A stretch of 64,000 bases of DNA, from the NCBI GenBank assembly GCA_023548195.1, contig JAJHZJ010000413.1, positions 15,125,941-15,189,940 on the forward strand, given 5' to 3'. A model generated the notes under the pieces. The model did not search any database, was not told where the DNA came from, and was given only the letters and a program-made list of their open reading frames with translations. Of the stretch, positions 32,906-43,717 are shown in pieces; position 1 is the first letter of the stretch; every line of letters begins with the position of its first letter. Source of the DNA: Bettongia penicillata ogilbyi. Lineage: Eukaryota; Chordata; Mammalia; Diprotodontia; Potoroidae. Made by a program: the position numbers and the translations under genes.

Positions 32906-33054
32906 GAATTCTCTATACCACCACACTTGGTAATTATCTCTGTTAGGGCTTCTAGTCTTTAGTATCTCTTTGATCTCTAGACTGATATTTTATTTTTCAG
33001 GTGCCTTTCCCCCCTACCCCTCACCCTATTTTAATTTGTTTTCATTGCCTAAAA

Positions 33055-33219
33055 CAAGGTGGGGAACCTGTGGTCTTGAGGTCACATATGTCTAGGTCCT
33101 CAAATGAGGCCCTTTGACTGAACCAGACTTCAAAAAACAAATTGGATTCAATCAAAGGGCTTCACTTGAGGACTTACAGGGGCACATGTGATCTTGAAAC
33201 CACAGGTTCCCCACCTCTC
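33055..33219. mobile_element. hAT-type MITE (OposCharlie-like)
   Basis: The 165-bp element has 17-bp perfect terminal inverted repeats: 'aggtggggaacctgtgg' (33057-33073) and its complement (33200-33216). Longer imperfect arms continue inwards. Flanks 'gcctaaaa' and 'tcctaaga' fit an 8-bp hAT target duplication with two mismatches. It encodes nothing and would have moved with a transposase supplied elsewhere. Confidence 0.82.
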
Positions 33220-33836
33220 TCCTAAGACAATGTGGAATAAAGTTTCTTCATGGATTCCTAAAGAGCTATGTTGTATGTAAATTGAGTTGAAAATATATCC
33301 CACCAAATTTACCCAGAGTAAAATCATGATAAACCATCAATTCTGGGAAAAGGTTATAAGATGTCAATAACTAGAAGAGTTAGCTGAAAGAACATAATAT
33401 CAGCTATTTTACATGGGAAGTGAAGAAAATTTTAAACTTAATTGGGGTGAGAAAGTCATTAGAGGGAAAGAAAAGAGCATGTGCCAGACACTCAATATTT
33501 CCTTAGTTGCCTGTTAGAGGAATAAAGACTGGAAAAAAGGTCTGTAGTCCTACATCTGTGATGAAAATAGCAAACTTGGCAAAGTCATCATGCAGGCTGG
33601 GCTAGCTTCAAGGGTTGCTCTAAATTTCAAACTTCTAGTAGTCAGGGCCTGCGAAAGTCCTGGGAAAGCTGCACATAAGCAGAAGGGAGTATACCTTAAA
33701 AGAAAAAAGACTTGTGAATTTCCTATCAATATACATATAGAAGGGTGTAAAGATAGATATATTTGTTACATGAATGACTCCTTGGGAGGGGGATAAGGGG
33801 GAATACTTGTGATAACTGGTGATTAAGAAACTATGA
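33220..33836. other. Unassigned DNA
   Basis: The 68-residue open frame at 33590-33796 matches nothing known. Confidence 0.4.
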
Positions 33837-34401
33837 TGTAAGAGACAGTTTTTGGATGATGAATCATTTTATTAACCTTGCAAGGAATAATTAATAAATG
33901 GGTGAGTGGTACCCTCGAATGCCAAAGGCCTCTTATGGAACCCACTCAATGCTTATAGGCCTTTGGAAGAGTGGGTGTTCCTGAGGGTATCCATGAACTC
34001 TGATTGGTTAACAATTATTGAGAGAATGAATGTATTGAGAGGCTTGTTCTAATGAGGGTCTGATGGAGTGACTGATCACTCAGTCTTGATCAAAGAGATT
34101 TATCTGTGATCAGATCACCTTGATTAGGGGGATTTAGACAAAAAAGGGGAATCCATTTTTACTCAGACTGGTCTGGGTAAAACACAATGAATGGAAAATT
34201 CATCAATATAGCTAAACTAAAATTTCTTTACCTTTTGAATAGATCTGAGTTTTCTCTCTCATTATCATCCCTGGTCTTCAAACACTGCCTGAGTAGCTTA
34301 GGGGGAATAATTTCTGAATGAGGAAGTGGAAAAGGGGAAAATCCCTATTCCTAATTCAGTAATTGTTTATTAATATAGGAAAGAAATAGTCGTTTCTCAC
34401 A
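33837..34401 (-). mobile_element. Solo LTR, ERV1/gammaretrovirus-like
   Basis: On the minus strand the unit begins 'tgtgagaaacgac' and ends 'ctgtctcttaca' (TG...CA, 565 bp). It carries a CCAAT box ('aaccaatcagag', about 34007-33996), a TATA-like 'gcctataagc' (about 33960-33951) and a polyadenylation signal 'ttaataaaatg' (about 33877-33867) in the order U3-R-U5. No primer-binding site or internal gene adjoins it, so it is a solo LTR. I could not define a convincing target duplication. Confidence 0.72.
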
Positions 34402-34640
34402 AAACATATAACATCAATAAAAAAAAAACATTCTTTTAAAGAATGAACCAAGAAAATGTAATAAACACAGCAAAGAATGTGGTTATTACAATGGGCTTAA
34501 TATATCTTTAAAGGACTTGTGTCAAAATATATCAAAAATGAGTAAAATGAAAACTTTAGATAAAGTACCCAGAAGATTACACAAGTCTCTGAGAGTTAAT
34601 ACCAAATAATGATTTTATTGAAAAAGGGAGAGAGAAGAGG
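34402..34640. other. Unassigned DNA
   Basis: A-rich, no feature recognised. Confidence 0.4.
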
Positions 34641-34644
34641 CAAC

Positions 34645-34772
34645 ATGGCAATAATGGATAGATAACAATTGATCTTGAGGTCAAAGTCCTGGCTTCAAGT
34701 CCCATCACTAATACTTACTGGCTTTGTGACCTTGGACAAGTCACTTAACCTCTTGGTCCTCTAGGCCCATGT
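34645..34772 (+). repeat. MIR/CORE-type SINE
   Basis: 'aataatggatagataacaat', 'ctggcttcaagtcccatcac' and 'ctttgtgaccttggacaagt' followed by 'cacttaacctcttgg' are SINE landmarks. Confidence 0.7.
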
Positions 34773-34774
34773 AG

Positions 34775-35225
34775 CTGAGTTATTGAAGCACACAACCTTC
34801 CCAAATGCAGAGGAACTAGGTTAAAATGTAATTGGAAAATATTTAACAAAATAAGTACAAATGCAATACAGTATAAAACAAACTCCCCCAAATAGCCAAC
34901 CCCCTCAAATAGTAGGCAATCAGTGGAAGCCAGTTCCTTGTGGTTTCTGATTTCTGTAGTTCTGCAAAACTAAGTCAGAGGCATCTGATTTCTGAAGGCC
35001 TGAGTGGTCTTCAGAAAGCAGAAACCATAGGAAATATTCCATTATTGATATCCTAACATCTTAAGATTTTGAAAGCAATTTTGAGGTTAATTTTCTCTTG
35101 GACCATGGCTACTAGGCATTTCTTCCTCAGGATATCAGTGTAATCTAATTGTTGGAGTTCAGAGAATGCAACACCATGATATCCTCCAAGTACAATGACT
35201 ATTCTTCTTGCTTAAATAAAACTTA
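34775..35225. other. Unassigned DNA
   Basis: Nothing recognised. Confidence 0.4.
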
Positions 35226-35229
35226 TCTT

Positions 35230-35478
35230 CATCACATTCATGATCCCAGAATGTCTTGACTCCAAGACCAGCTCTCTTTCTACTATCACATTGCTTTACC
35301 TATGCCTTAGTATTAACCTGGCATTTAAGATCTTTTACAATCTGATGTACAACTTTTCCACACATTTTTAGTCCCACTAGAAGCTCCATTAGGGCAAGAA
35401 AGTTGCTTCTCTTTGTATCTCTGGTGCTTATTACATTGCCTGGCATATAGTAGGTACTTCATAAATGTCTGTTGACTA
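35230..35478 (+). repeat. L2 LINE 3' end
   Basis: 'acaatctgatgtacaacttt', 'agaagctccattagggcaag' and 'tatctctggtgcttattaca' then 'gcctggcatatagtaggtac' are the L2 terminus. Confidence 0.65.
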
Positions 35479-35479
35479 G

Positions 35480-36495
35480 CCATGAGAGGCTTGTCACCAG
35501 AGTGATGGAACCTTGGTAAAGCAACTCTGAGTTACATGTACCATGTCATAGAGGGATTGAAATCTATGTGAAGGGAGTACTCACATTAATGAATTCCTTA
35601 ATGAATACCAAATGAACAACTTTGGGCTCTAATGATAGGAGATATATGATAGGGAAGTTGTAATAAATAGCACAAGTACCCAGGAGCTGACAACTCTACC
35701 CAGATCTCCACAAATTTCAACATTTTGCCTAAGAAGACCTCTGCTCTCACTCATACCTTTTCAACATTCTTAAATATCAGGCATGAATGCAGTTGCAGTC
35801 AGCTGCTCTAATTACTTCAGTGTTCCTTTTCATGCTTGGGCTTTTCAAATAGAACATGCTAAGTTATTTAAATAATATTCAAATATATGCAGATTAACAT
35901 GAAAATATGTCTCAGGATTTATAGGGGAAAAATATGGTCGTCTCAGTCATTACCCATTTGGGAAGATAATATTTACCTCTTGACCCATGGATTAAAGAAA
36001 ATCCCACAGAAATGAAACCAATAAAAACATATGACATTTCCCAGGTATTTTATAAACATGCACAAAACATGAATATAGAATGCATCAACTACAGTCACAG
36101 ACATTATACGTAAATTTACAGGGTGGTAAATTACTGTCTTTTTTATTTGTTGCTTAGTACTAATACCATGGTGGGTACTTTGCCTTCACCACAATTCAGC
36201 AGTGATGAGGTTTTAACTTAGTTTGGGGAAAATCTTGGCTGGCAGCAAGGTTCCTCATAATTTATGACAACTGTCAAAACTTCAGACACAGCAGTTTTCA
36301 AAAGACTTTGCTGACAAAAACTTCACCTCTCAGTAAAAGCTGACCTTGGAAGAGTGGTGCCATGCATCCTGGTGAGCTTGCTGCCTCTGCCTAAGGTGTA
36401 TTACAAATCAGAGGCTTTGGATATGAGAAAATAAGATGTTTTACACTAAGTAGGAATTAGTTTTTTTCCTGATGGGGAAATCTGTCTGATACTAA
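35480..36495. other. Unique-looking DNA
   Basis: About 1 kb without a clear repeat. The part at 35810-36110 has AT-rich, homeodomain-like content. No gene is supported. Confidence 0.3.
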
Positions 36496-36499
36496 CTGA

Positions 36500-37030
36500 A
36501 TGAAATTTGGCCCCCCAACTATAGGCTCCTCCCCCATGCTATGGCTATACCTGACACCACCTCACCATTTCTGGAATCTGTTCTACTTCCAAGAACCATA
36601 ACTCTGGAATTCCTTTCTTATATTTTGAATGCAAGTCCTTCTGATTCTCCTATACCCTCACTTTTTTTGGGGGGGGGGTGAAGAAATAAGGGTTAAGTGA
36701 CTTATCCAGAGTCACACAGCCAGTAAGTGTCAAATATCTGAGGCCAGATTTGAACTCAGGTTCTCTTGACTTCAGGGCTGGTATTCTGCCCACTGCACCG
36801 CCTACCACCCCCTAGTCCCCGCTGTACCCTCAGTTCTCTTGAGTAGCTTTTCTCTCTCACTCTTGCCTCGATCCTCACCTATTCTAAACCATTTCCCTTG
36901 GTCTGCCTTCACTTTTATTTACTCAGTCTTACCATTCAATGGTTATCCATTTCAATGATGCACTTCCACCCATGGAATCTTTCATGATTTTCTGCTATTC
37001 CTACCCTGTCAATCTCAAAGACAGGGCAAT
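36500..37030 (+). repeat. Possible L2 LINE 3' UTR, interrupted by a SINE
   Basis: 'tttctggaatctgttctact' and 'ggaatctttcatgattttct' resemble L2 3' UTR blocks, but the match is loose. Confidence 0.35.
36680..36813 (-). mobile_element. tRNA-headed SINE, 5' part, antisense
   Basis: 'gttaagtgacttatccagag', 'tcacacagccagtaagtgtc', 'gatttgaactcaggttctct' and 'ctgcccactgcacc' are antisense SINE landmarks. A G-run precedes them. Confidence 0.75.
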
Positions 37031-37044
37031 TCCTACTTTATTCC

Positions 37045-37290
37045 AGCATCTAGGTGGAGTCTTAGATACACTGCGAGCCTAAGAGTTAGGAAAACCTGAG
37101 TTTTCATCCTACGTCAGGTGTGTGCTAGCTGGGAGATCCTGAGTAAGTCACTTAACCTTTCTCAAACTGCCCGCAAAAATGGAGTAATAACAGCACATAT
37201 CTCATAGTATTGCTGTCAGGATTAAATGAGGTACTATATGTAAAATACTTTATAAACCTTAAAGTACATATTTTTATTATTATTATACTT
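37045..37290 (+). mobile_element. MAR/MIR-type SINE
   Basis: 'agcatctaggtggagtctta', 'gttaggaaaacctgagtttt', 'gagtaagtcacttaaccttt' and 'caggattaaatgaggtacta', ending in (TTA)n, give a complete SINE. Confidence 0.75.
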
Positions 37291-37324
37291 TGGGCCACCA
37301 TGTCCTGTTATATAAAGTTAGAAG

Positions 37325-37760
37325 ATTTGATGATGCTGGGGAACAGTTGAACAAATTATGTTATATAAATGCAATGGAATATTATTGTACTATGAAATAC
37401 AATTAATATAATGCATTCAGGTAAGTGTAAAATAAGCATAACTAGGAAGAATATGCACAATTACTGCAGCAACATAAATGAAAAGAATACTAAAAGTCAG
37501 CTAAATTCTATGCAGTTATGATGACCTACCTTGATCTAGAAAAGAGATGAGGAGATGAGAATCTTTCCTTTAGTGGTAAAGGTAGGAGGCTCTAGGTTCA
37601 GAATGCTGTGTTTGTGGTGAGACAAATTGTTGTAAGATTTTGCTTAACTTTTTACATTTGTTACGAGGGAAGGCTTTATTGGATGGGTCAGATGGAACTG
37701 GGGTATACACCTTGGAAAAACTGTAATGTAAATACAAAAGGCAAGAATAATGTATTAACT
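37325..37760 (+). mobile_element. LINE-1 3' end
   Basis: 'ggggaacagttgaacaaatt', 'aatgcaatggaatattattg' and 'gcttaactttttacatttgt' then 'tacgagggaaggcttt' are LINE-1 3' landmarks of the subfamily at 15630-16025. Confidence 0.65.
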
Positions 37761-38160
37761 TGTAAAATTAAAATATATATATATAATTGGATTTTAAAAC
37801 CTTGAATTTTATTAAAAACTATCATTGTCTATACCTTTGTGGAAACTCAGAACATTTAACATTCAGAATTCAAAGCAATGAACAATAGTGATTTCAAAAA
37901 ACTGATAATGAATTATATCTCTTACCTCTCTTGTCAGAGATGCGCTGGATTTGAATTGCAGAAGGAGTTGTAATTCTTAGACGGGAACAAGTTTCTTTTT
38001 ACTGGATTATACTAATTTGTTCCTTTGATTCAGTGAGACAGAGTGGGGATGATAGATTAATGGGTAGTGAAAATGTATAGTTCTGAAAAAATAAATTGTA
38101 CCTAACAAATTACAGTTTCTTATAATCTCTTTCCTGAATCTATCATCTCTCCTCCCTGCC
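37761..38160. other. Unassigned DNA
   Basis: Nothing recognised. Confidence 0.4.
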
Positions 38161-38164
38161 CAAG

Positions 38165-38372
38165 TATGTGTCTATATATGCATATGTGCTCCTTATCATT
38201 CATATATGTGTGTGTATGTTATAGATAAAATCAACTTGTGGTGTAGATACAGGATTGTTTGTGTATAAATGCACATATATAAAGACAGTTTGTGTATAGA
38301 TATATATGTATATGCATATGTGTGTATATATGTGTCTATATTTCTATATACATATATATACATACTGGATTT
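38165..38372 (+). repeat. (TATG/TATA)n microsatellite region
   Basis: Impure TATG, TATA and TGTG runs. Confidence 0.85.
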
Positions 38373-38379
38373 TGTGTGT

Positions 38380-38455
38380 GTGTCTCTATTTTTGTGTCTC
38401 TTTTGCTTAGTACAGTGCCTGGCACATGGTAGGCTCTTAATAAATGTTTACTGAT
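38380..38455 (+). repeat. L2 LINE 3' tip
   Basis: 'tttgcttagtacagtgcctg' then 'gcacatggtaggctcttaat' and 'aaatgtttactga'. Confidence 0.7.
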
Positions 38456-38469
38456 GGATAGGAAGATAG

Positions 38470-38670
38470 AAACACCATCACAGCTCTACCCAAAGTTCTT
38501 GGGCATGAAGAAACAGCTCTGTAATTGTATGCTGAGTCAATTTACATATTTATTCTCTAACCTGGAAAGTACAGTGCATTTTCACTCTGTTATTTTAAAA
38601 GAAATTGCTAGTGCCACCAAGGCCCTAATCATGACACATTAAATTATGTTAGGAAATGCTGTTGCTGAGA
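38470..38670. other. Unique-looking block, possible conserved non-coding DNA
   Basis: No repeat landmark. Homeodomain- and AP-1-like cores occur ('gctgagtcaatttacata', 'ccctaatcatgacacatta'). Confidence 0.25.
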
Positions 38671-39030
38671 AAGAAGAGTGCTAAGTCTTTTTGACTTCCA
38701 GTTAGGAAGTTTTGGGGTTCCTTCAGTGATAGACTACAATTAGTTATAAAATGAGGTTTATCAAGAAAAGTTTTGTGGCATTAAGTATTTTCTTATCCTT
38801 TCCCTGTTTTGCCAATATCCAACTCAACGACTGCTTTATTTAGGCTTCTGAGATAGCTTGGGAAAACAAAACAAAACAAAAAACCTCAACAGCATGAGTC
38901 CTGTTAGGAAATGGAACCAAAGAGTGGTTTTTGCAGGCGGTAGTTTTGTGAATAATAATTTTTATACATAAAGAGCTGTCGTATTTACTCCTTGGAAAGT
39001 TTTTCATCACTGGATATCTTCAAAAAATTA
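38671..39030. other. Unassigned DNA
   Basis: Contains an (AAAAC)n run at 38862-38884. Confidence 0.4.
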
Positions 39031-39034
39031 TAAT

Positions 39035-39270
39035 AATTCACATTTGTATGGCACTTTAAAGTTTGCATAACACTTTAAAAATTTCATTTCATTTGATCCC
39101 CACAACAACCTATTTCTAGCCCCAATGTTACAGCTAAGGAAATTGAGTTTTGTTGTGTTTTGTTTTTTAAGTGACTTATCCAGGGTTACACAGGTAACAC
39201 ATATCTGAGGTTGGAGATGAACTCAAGTCTTTCTGACTCTAGGTCCAGCCACTCTAAATACTAGGTCATC
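39035..39270 (-). mobile_element. MIR/MAR-type SINE
   Basis: 'cactttaaagtttgcataac', 'cacaacaacctatttctagc', 'aagtgacttatccagggtta' and 'atgaactcaagtctttctga' are antisense SINE landmarks. Confidence 0.7.
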
Positions 39271-39800
39271 CTTGTAAGGCATGTTACTTAGAAGATTCTT
39301 GATCAGGTATGTTGGGCCAAATGGTCAAAAAAAAATGTCCCTTCCCATCAGACCTACAACTAGTGTGGAGAAAATGGCGCTTTGCCCCAGGGCACTGACA
39401 TCCAGCATAGTGTACTTTTTCTTTTCAGAGATTAGTGCCCTCTGGCCATGAATTCTCCCACCCTCTGAACAAGACTGTTCTTCCCACTATTCTTTGTGCT
39501 TCTACTACCATCCTGGATTATTGGTGCCCAAAATGAAAAAAAAAAGGGGCTTGGTCACTGCTTAGATCACAGGCAACTCTGAGATTCAATGATTCAGAGA
39601 ATCTGTGATATGGTCCTTCAGTTGGCAAGCCAGTGACCTGAAATTAAAATTTTTGGTCCTGCTAAAAGCAATGCTTAAATTTCTAGTTAAATGGTTCAGT
39701 GATTGTCTCCTTAGTCTTCTAGCAACTGTGGTAGGGGCTTGGAGGTGCTGGCGTGGGGGAGACCTGATTTCAGAAATGAGGATCCATTAGTGTTCTTTTT
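39271..39800. other. Unassigned DNA
   Basis: No repeat recognised. The open frame at 39605-39790 matches nothing. Confidence 0.4.
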
Positions 39801-39803
39801 GTA

Positions 39804-39963
39804 GCGTACGCTATTAGGTAGCTGCATTTATCATACTCTTGGACTGTTGCATTTTGTCTATATGCTTATTTATGCGTTTTCTTTATAACTGGGCTTCACA
39901 TAATGAAAGATGGACGCGTCAGGAAGAAGTCAATTTCTTGTTAAACACTTTCAAGAGAAAAAG
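39804..39963 (+). other. Weak candidate exon with start codon and splice donor
   Basis: A pyrimidine-rich acceptor-like 'gttctttttgtag' ends at 39803 and a perfect donor 'AAG|gtaagt' follows at 39964. All three frames contain stops before an ATG in fair context ('aaagATGG', 39910), which opens 18 codons reading MDASGRSQFLVKHFQEKK to the donor. CpGs are unusually frequent here for this window (about four in 160 bp). A two-codon-shifted upstream ATG at 39903 gives a short overlapping frame. I recognise no protein. Such signals arise by chance in 64 kb, so this is only a lead. Confidence 0.15.
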
Positions 39964-39969
39964 GTAAGT

Positions 39970-40170
39970 CAGGCATTAGCAGAGGGGAGCTTCATCCTAG
40001 CTTTGCAAAGGGCTACAGCAAAGCTCTTATGATTTCAAATTTTTAGGAGAGGATACTTTCTAGGTAAGCCAGGGGAAACTCTCCAGAAATAACAGAAGTA
40101 AAGATGTAAGCAGAAAAGTTGAGTGGAGGAAGGCAGTAAGATTATGGGGTAGGGCAGGCTGAGCCTTATA
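39970..40170. other. Unassigned DNA
   Basis: Nothing recognised. Confidence 0.4.
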
Positions 40171-40174
40171 GGCA

Positions 40175-40388
40175 CTTGTTCAATCATTTTCAGTCATGTC
40201 TGACTCTTCCTGACCATTTTTGGGCTTTTATTGGCAAAGATACGGGGGTGTTTTGCTATTTCCTTCTCCAGCTCATTTTATAGATGAGGAAACTGAGGCA
40301 AATTGTATTTAGTGTCACACAGTTAGTAAGTGTCTGAAGTGGGATTTCAAATCAGGTCTTCTTGACTCCAGGCTTGGCACTCTATCTT
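40175..40388 (-). mobile_element. WALLSI-like SINE
   Basis: 'ttcaatcattttcagtcatg', 'ctccagctcattttatagat', 'cacacagttagtaagtgtct' and 'gatttcaaatcaggtcttct' run in antisense SINE order. Confidence 0.8.
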
Positions 40389-40460
40389 CTCTCTCTATCT
40401 TCTCTCTCTCTGTCTCTCTCTCTGTCTCTGTCTCTCTCTTTCTCTCTCTCTTTCACACAC
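40384..40460 (+). repeat. (TC)n microsatellite
   Basis: TCTC/TCTG/TTTC units follow directly on the 5' end of the minus-strand SINE. Confidence 0.9.
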
Positions 40461-40464
40461 CACA

Positions 40465-40670
40465 CACTATTCATACATAAATGCACATATGCACAAATAC
40501 ATATGTACATGAGTGTATGTGTGTAAACATGCATGCATTTACACACGTGCATAAAAATGTTTATTACAAAGCAATCAAAATGTGTATGTATGCATATAAA
40601 CATACGTATGTATGCATATATGTATATATGTGTGCATAAAAACATGCATACATCTACACAGTCTTATATA
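40465..40670 (+). repeat. (CATA/TATG)n low-complexity region
   Basis: Impure alternating purine-pyrimidine sequence. Confidence 0.8.
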
Positions 40671-40689
40671 TCCACCACAGGTTAATATT

Positions 40690-40746
40690 CTCCATCTCTC
40701 TTTCTCTTCTCTCTTTCTCTCTCTCTGTCTGTCTCTGTCTTTCTCC
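40690..40746 (+). repeat. (TC)n microsatellite
   Basis: TCTC/TCTG runs. Confidence 0.9.
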
Positions 40747-40799
40747 TATTAAATATTACTTTTGATAATTAGAGCATTATCTCAAGGTTAAAGGGGAGT

Positions 40800-40985
40800 C
40801 AGAATGGTAAAGGGAAAAACAATGGTCTGGAAAGCTGAATCATAATCCTAATTATTCCACTAATTCTCTACATTGATTTTTAGCGAATCACTTTATTTCT
40901 TGGGCTGAAGTTTCTACATCTGTAATATAAGGGGATTGGGTTATATGATAATTTCTACTTTCTGCATCTAAGATCCTGTGATTTT
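40800..40985 (+). repeat. MIR-type SINE
   Basis: 'gcgaatcactttatttcttg', 'tctacatctgtaatataagg' and 'ctgcatctaagatcctgtga' match MIR order. Confidence 0.6.
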
Positions 40986-41258
40986 CATGGACCATTGTAC
41001 CCTAGCCAGAACTGAAGTAATTGGGCAGAGAGCTTGTTGAAGTTACTGGTCTCACTTAGGGAGAAACTATGTCCTAGCAAGGGCCAAGTGGGGTTCCAAA
41101 AAGTGAGACTTTCTATTGTTTTTGTTGTTTCTTTTCTTTTCTTTTGTTTTACTGAAGAATCTCTGGAACCTGGAAGGAATCCAGAGAAGAAGTAACCAAA
41201 TCTGTGTTTATTCAGATAATGGGGAAGAATAAATCCTGCCCTGTCCTTTCCCATCCTT
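40986..41258. other. Unassigned DNA
   Basis: The 121-residue minus-strand open frame at 40985-41350 overlaps a SINE and resembles nothing known. Confidence 0.4.
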
Positions 41259-41261
41259 TGA

Positions 41262-41450
41262 GCAGTAGGGTAGTGTGGTGGATAGAGATATAGACTTGGA
41301 GTCGGAAGGATCTTGATTGAATCCCATATCAACTGTGTTATCCTGGGCAAGTCATCTAACCTCTGAGATTCACTTTCCCCATTTGTAAAGAAAGCCTAAA
41401 TAGAGTACCTACATCACAGCAGGAATTGATGACCAGATGTAAGTTAATAG
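41262..41450 (+). repeat. MIR/CORE-type SINE
   Basis: 'gtagtgtggtggatagagat', 'gacttggagtcggaaggatc' and 'tgggcaagtcatctaacctc' are SINE landmarks. Confidence 0.7.
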
Positions 41451-41830
41451 GGACTGAAACTGAGATTTCTATGATATAGGCAATGCTTGGATGAGGAATC
41501 TCCCTATATACCAATAGAGGGCACCCTCGTCTTCCTCTTTCTTTTCTAGCTGATCTCAAGGACTGTGTACTGTGATGAAAAAGCTGATGCCACAGTGACT
41601 ATAATGTATAGATTCTTGTGCTAAAACACTTCCTGTTAGTTATGAAAATCTATATTCATATGGCACAATAGTCATCTAATTAAAATAGAGCTTTTTACAC
41701 AATGTGTTCTCATTAAAATGTCCTTTAAATGCATTTATGTTTCAGATATGGGTTAACCTTTTAGTGTTTGCTAATACCAAATGTTGTTTACTAAGACATT
41801 TCCTTGTATGAACATTTTGAAGTGAAGGAT
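41451..41830. other. Unassigned DNA
   Basis: The part at 41640-41820 is AT-rich and unique-looking. No gene. Confidence 0.35.
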
Positions 41831-41834
41831 GTAA

Positions 41835-41985
41835 ATATTATTACTTCCCTTTTAAAGATAAGGAAACTAAAACTCAGAAAGGAAAAGTGAGTTGCCTCTT
41901 GTCACATATCTTTGATGAGGGAATCAAACACAGATTTTCTTACTCCAAATCCAGGAGGCTTTCCACTAGACAATATTCTAGCACA
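41835..41985 (-). repeat. MIR-type SINE
   Basis: 'agataaggaaactaaaactc', 'ggaatcaaacacagattttc' and 'aggaggctttccactagaca' are antisense MIR. Confidence 0.65.
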
Positions 41986-41989
41986 CATG

Positions 41990-42295
41990 ATACTCTATGT
42001 CATTAGAGTCTAATATAACACAGTGCCAGTATCTGGATGAGTGGAAGGAAAATAACCAGGAGCCTTCAGAGCAAGACTGGGTAGAAGCTGGCATCAATTA
42101 AGCAGACATTTTGCAACATGTGATAAGTCATCCTCCATATTAATGTTACCAAGAAAAGCAAGGCTCATTAAAATATGACAGACTTGGACAAAGAGGAGCC
42201 AGAAAAGTCCTTCTTTTTCTGTACATTGTAAGATAATAGCTAAGGCAATAGAAATACAGCACAACACTTCTCAGTTCTCAAAATAGAATCCAGAA
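41990..42295. other. Unassigned DNA
   Basis: Nothing recognised. Confidence 0.4.
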
Positions 42296-42298
42296 CCA

Positions 42299-42425
42299 AT
42301 GTACACACACAAATACATGCATGTATAAACACATATGTATATATACATACAGACATATACACAAATGCATACATGTATGTGTATGTGTGCATATATGTGT
42401 ATATGTATGTGTGTATATGTATTAA
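42299..42425 (+). repeat. (CATA/TATG)n microsatellite
   Basis: Alternating purine-pyrimidine units. They cause the Tyr/Ile/His-rich open frames. Confidence 0.9.
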
Positions 42426-42429
42426 CCTT

Positions 42430-43510
42430 ATTTTCTCCACTCCACCATTTCATTATTTGCTTAGCCTGAGTGTTTTGGGGCTTCAAAATGCTGCATGCTA
42501 ATTGTGTCTGAGAAATAGTGAGCTATACCCTAATGACTAATTTTAAAGAGCTAACCAAAAGGGCAGAGGGCACTAAATTCCTAGAAGAAGACAGCTTTAA
42601 AATCTCAAAGAAAGGAGATTAGAATTTAGCAAGATGGAGGGAATTAAATGTTTCGAGCTGTGAATGAAAGAGAAATGCAGCTGTGCCATCAATTGGATCC
42701 CACAGACTCTACACAGCTGAGGGCCTAGAATGGTGAGTTTGGCATTTGATTTAGAAATAGAGAGATTGACCCTAGTAAGTATCATTAAGGGCAATGCCAA
42801 CAATCAAAGAAGAGCTGAAGTTAACAAAATGAGCCTAAGAGAAAAGCATTAGGAGATCTGGAAGGAGGGAGATGGGAGTAATTCCCACCAGGACCTAACA
42901 AGGGATTTATGTAAACTGGGGAAGTCAAAAGAATATTTCTCCAAATTAATCTAAGTTGGCTGTTATCTAATATATTGTTTCTCTTACTAAAAATTCTGAA
43001 TTGAGGCAGAAAGTAGGAAAATTTCAGATGAATAGAAAGAGTAGATACTTAAAATATTATTAGTAATTTAACCACTCTCATGTTAAACCTAGGGCACTAT
43101 GCTATCATCATTGTATGAAATACAAATAAAAGAGGATAAATTGGAAAATTGATTGTTTTCAGACATAATTATTTCATCTTAATAGGCATAGGCCTTTGGA
43201 TAAAATAATTGTTGTCTGAATTTATCTGAAAATAATAGAAGAGTCAAACAAGACAGTGATTAATAAGATTTCCACTTGTTAATAACAAATGCCATTTTCC
43301 ATAATGATGACACATGCTCACTCAGTCTTACAGAGCTATATTAATGCAACTTAAATCTCATTTATGATACCTTAGGCAGAGACATCTTAATTGGTAAATC
43401 TCATAAGTGCTTTAAGCCAAGGCATGAAAATGTATTATTTACAACCTCTTTTTCTTTTCCACTCAATTTAGAGTTTTAATATGAACTTGATTTTACTAAC
43501 ACGAACTTGT
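42430..43510. other. Unassigned DNA, part unique-looking
   Basis: No repeat recognised. 43140-43440 holds AT-rich sequence with TAATNN-type cores and may be conserved non-coding DNA. Confidence 0.28.
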
Positions 43511-43514
43511 GGAA

Positions 43515-43715
43515 CTTTTGAGCTGGATAGGTCTTTAGAGATCTAGTTCAAACCTCTCATTTTGAAGAAAAGGAAACTGAGGTCTAAGAGGGTAAATGCC
43601 TTACTCAAGATTGGGAAGCTAATTTGTAGAGAAAAAAAAAACACACACACACAACAGGGCTGGAATTCATGTTCCTTGGCTCCTACTCCATTACATGTTC
43701 TATTAGAATACCACT
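43515..43715 (-). repeat. MIR3-like SINE
   Basis: 'tctttagagatctagttcaa', 'gaaaaggaaactgaggtcta', 'gctggaattcatgttccttg' and 'ctcctactccattacatgtt' follow antisense order. An A/CA run interrupts it at 43633-43653. Confidence 0.65.
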
Positions 43716-43717
43716 CT

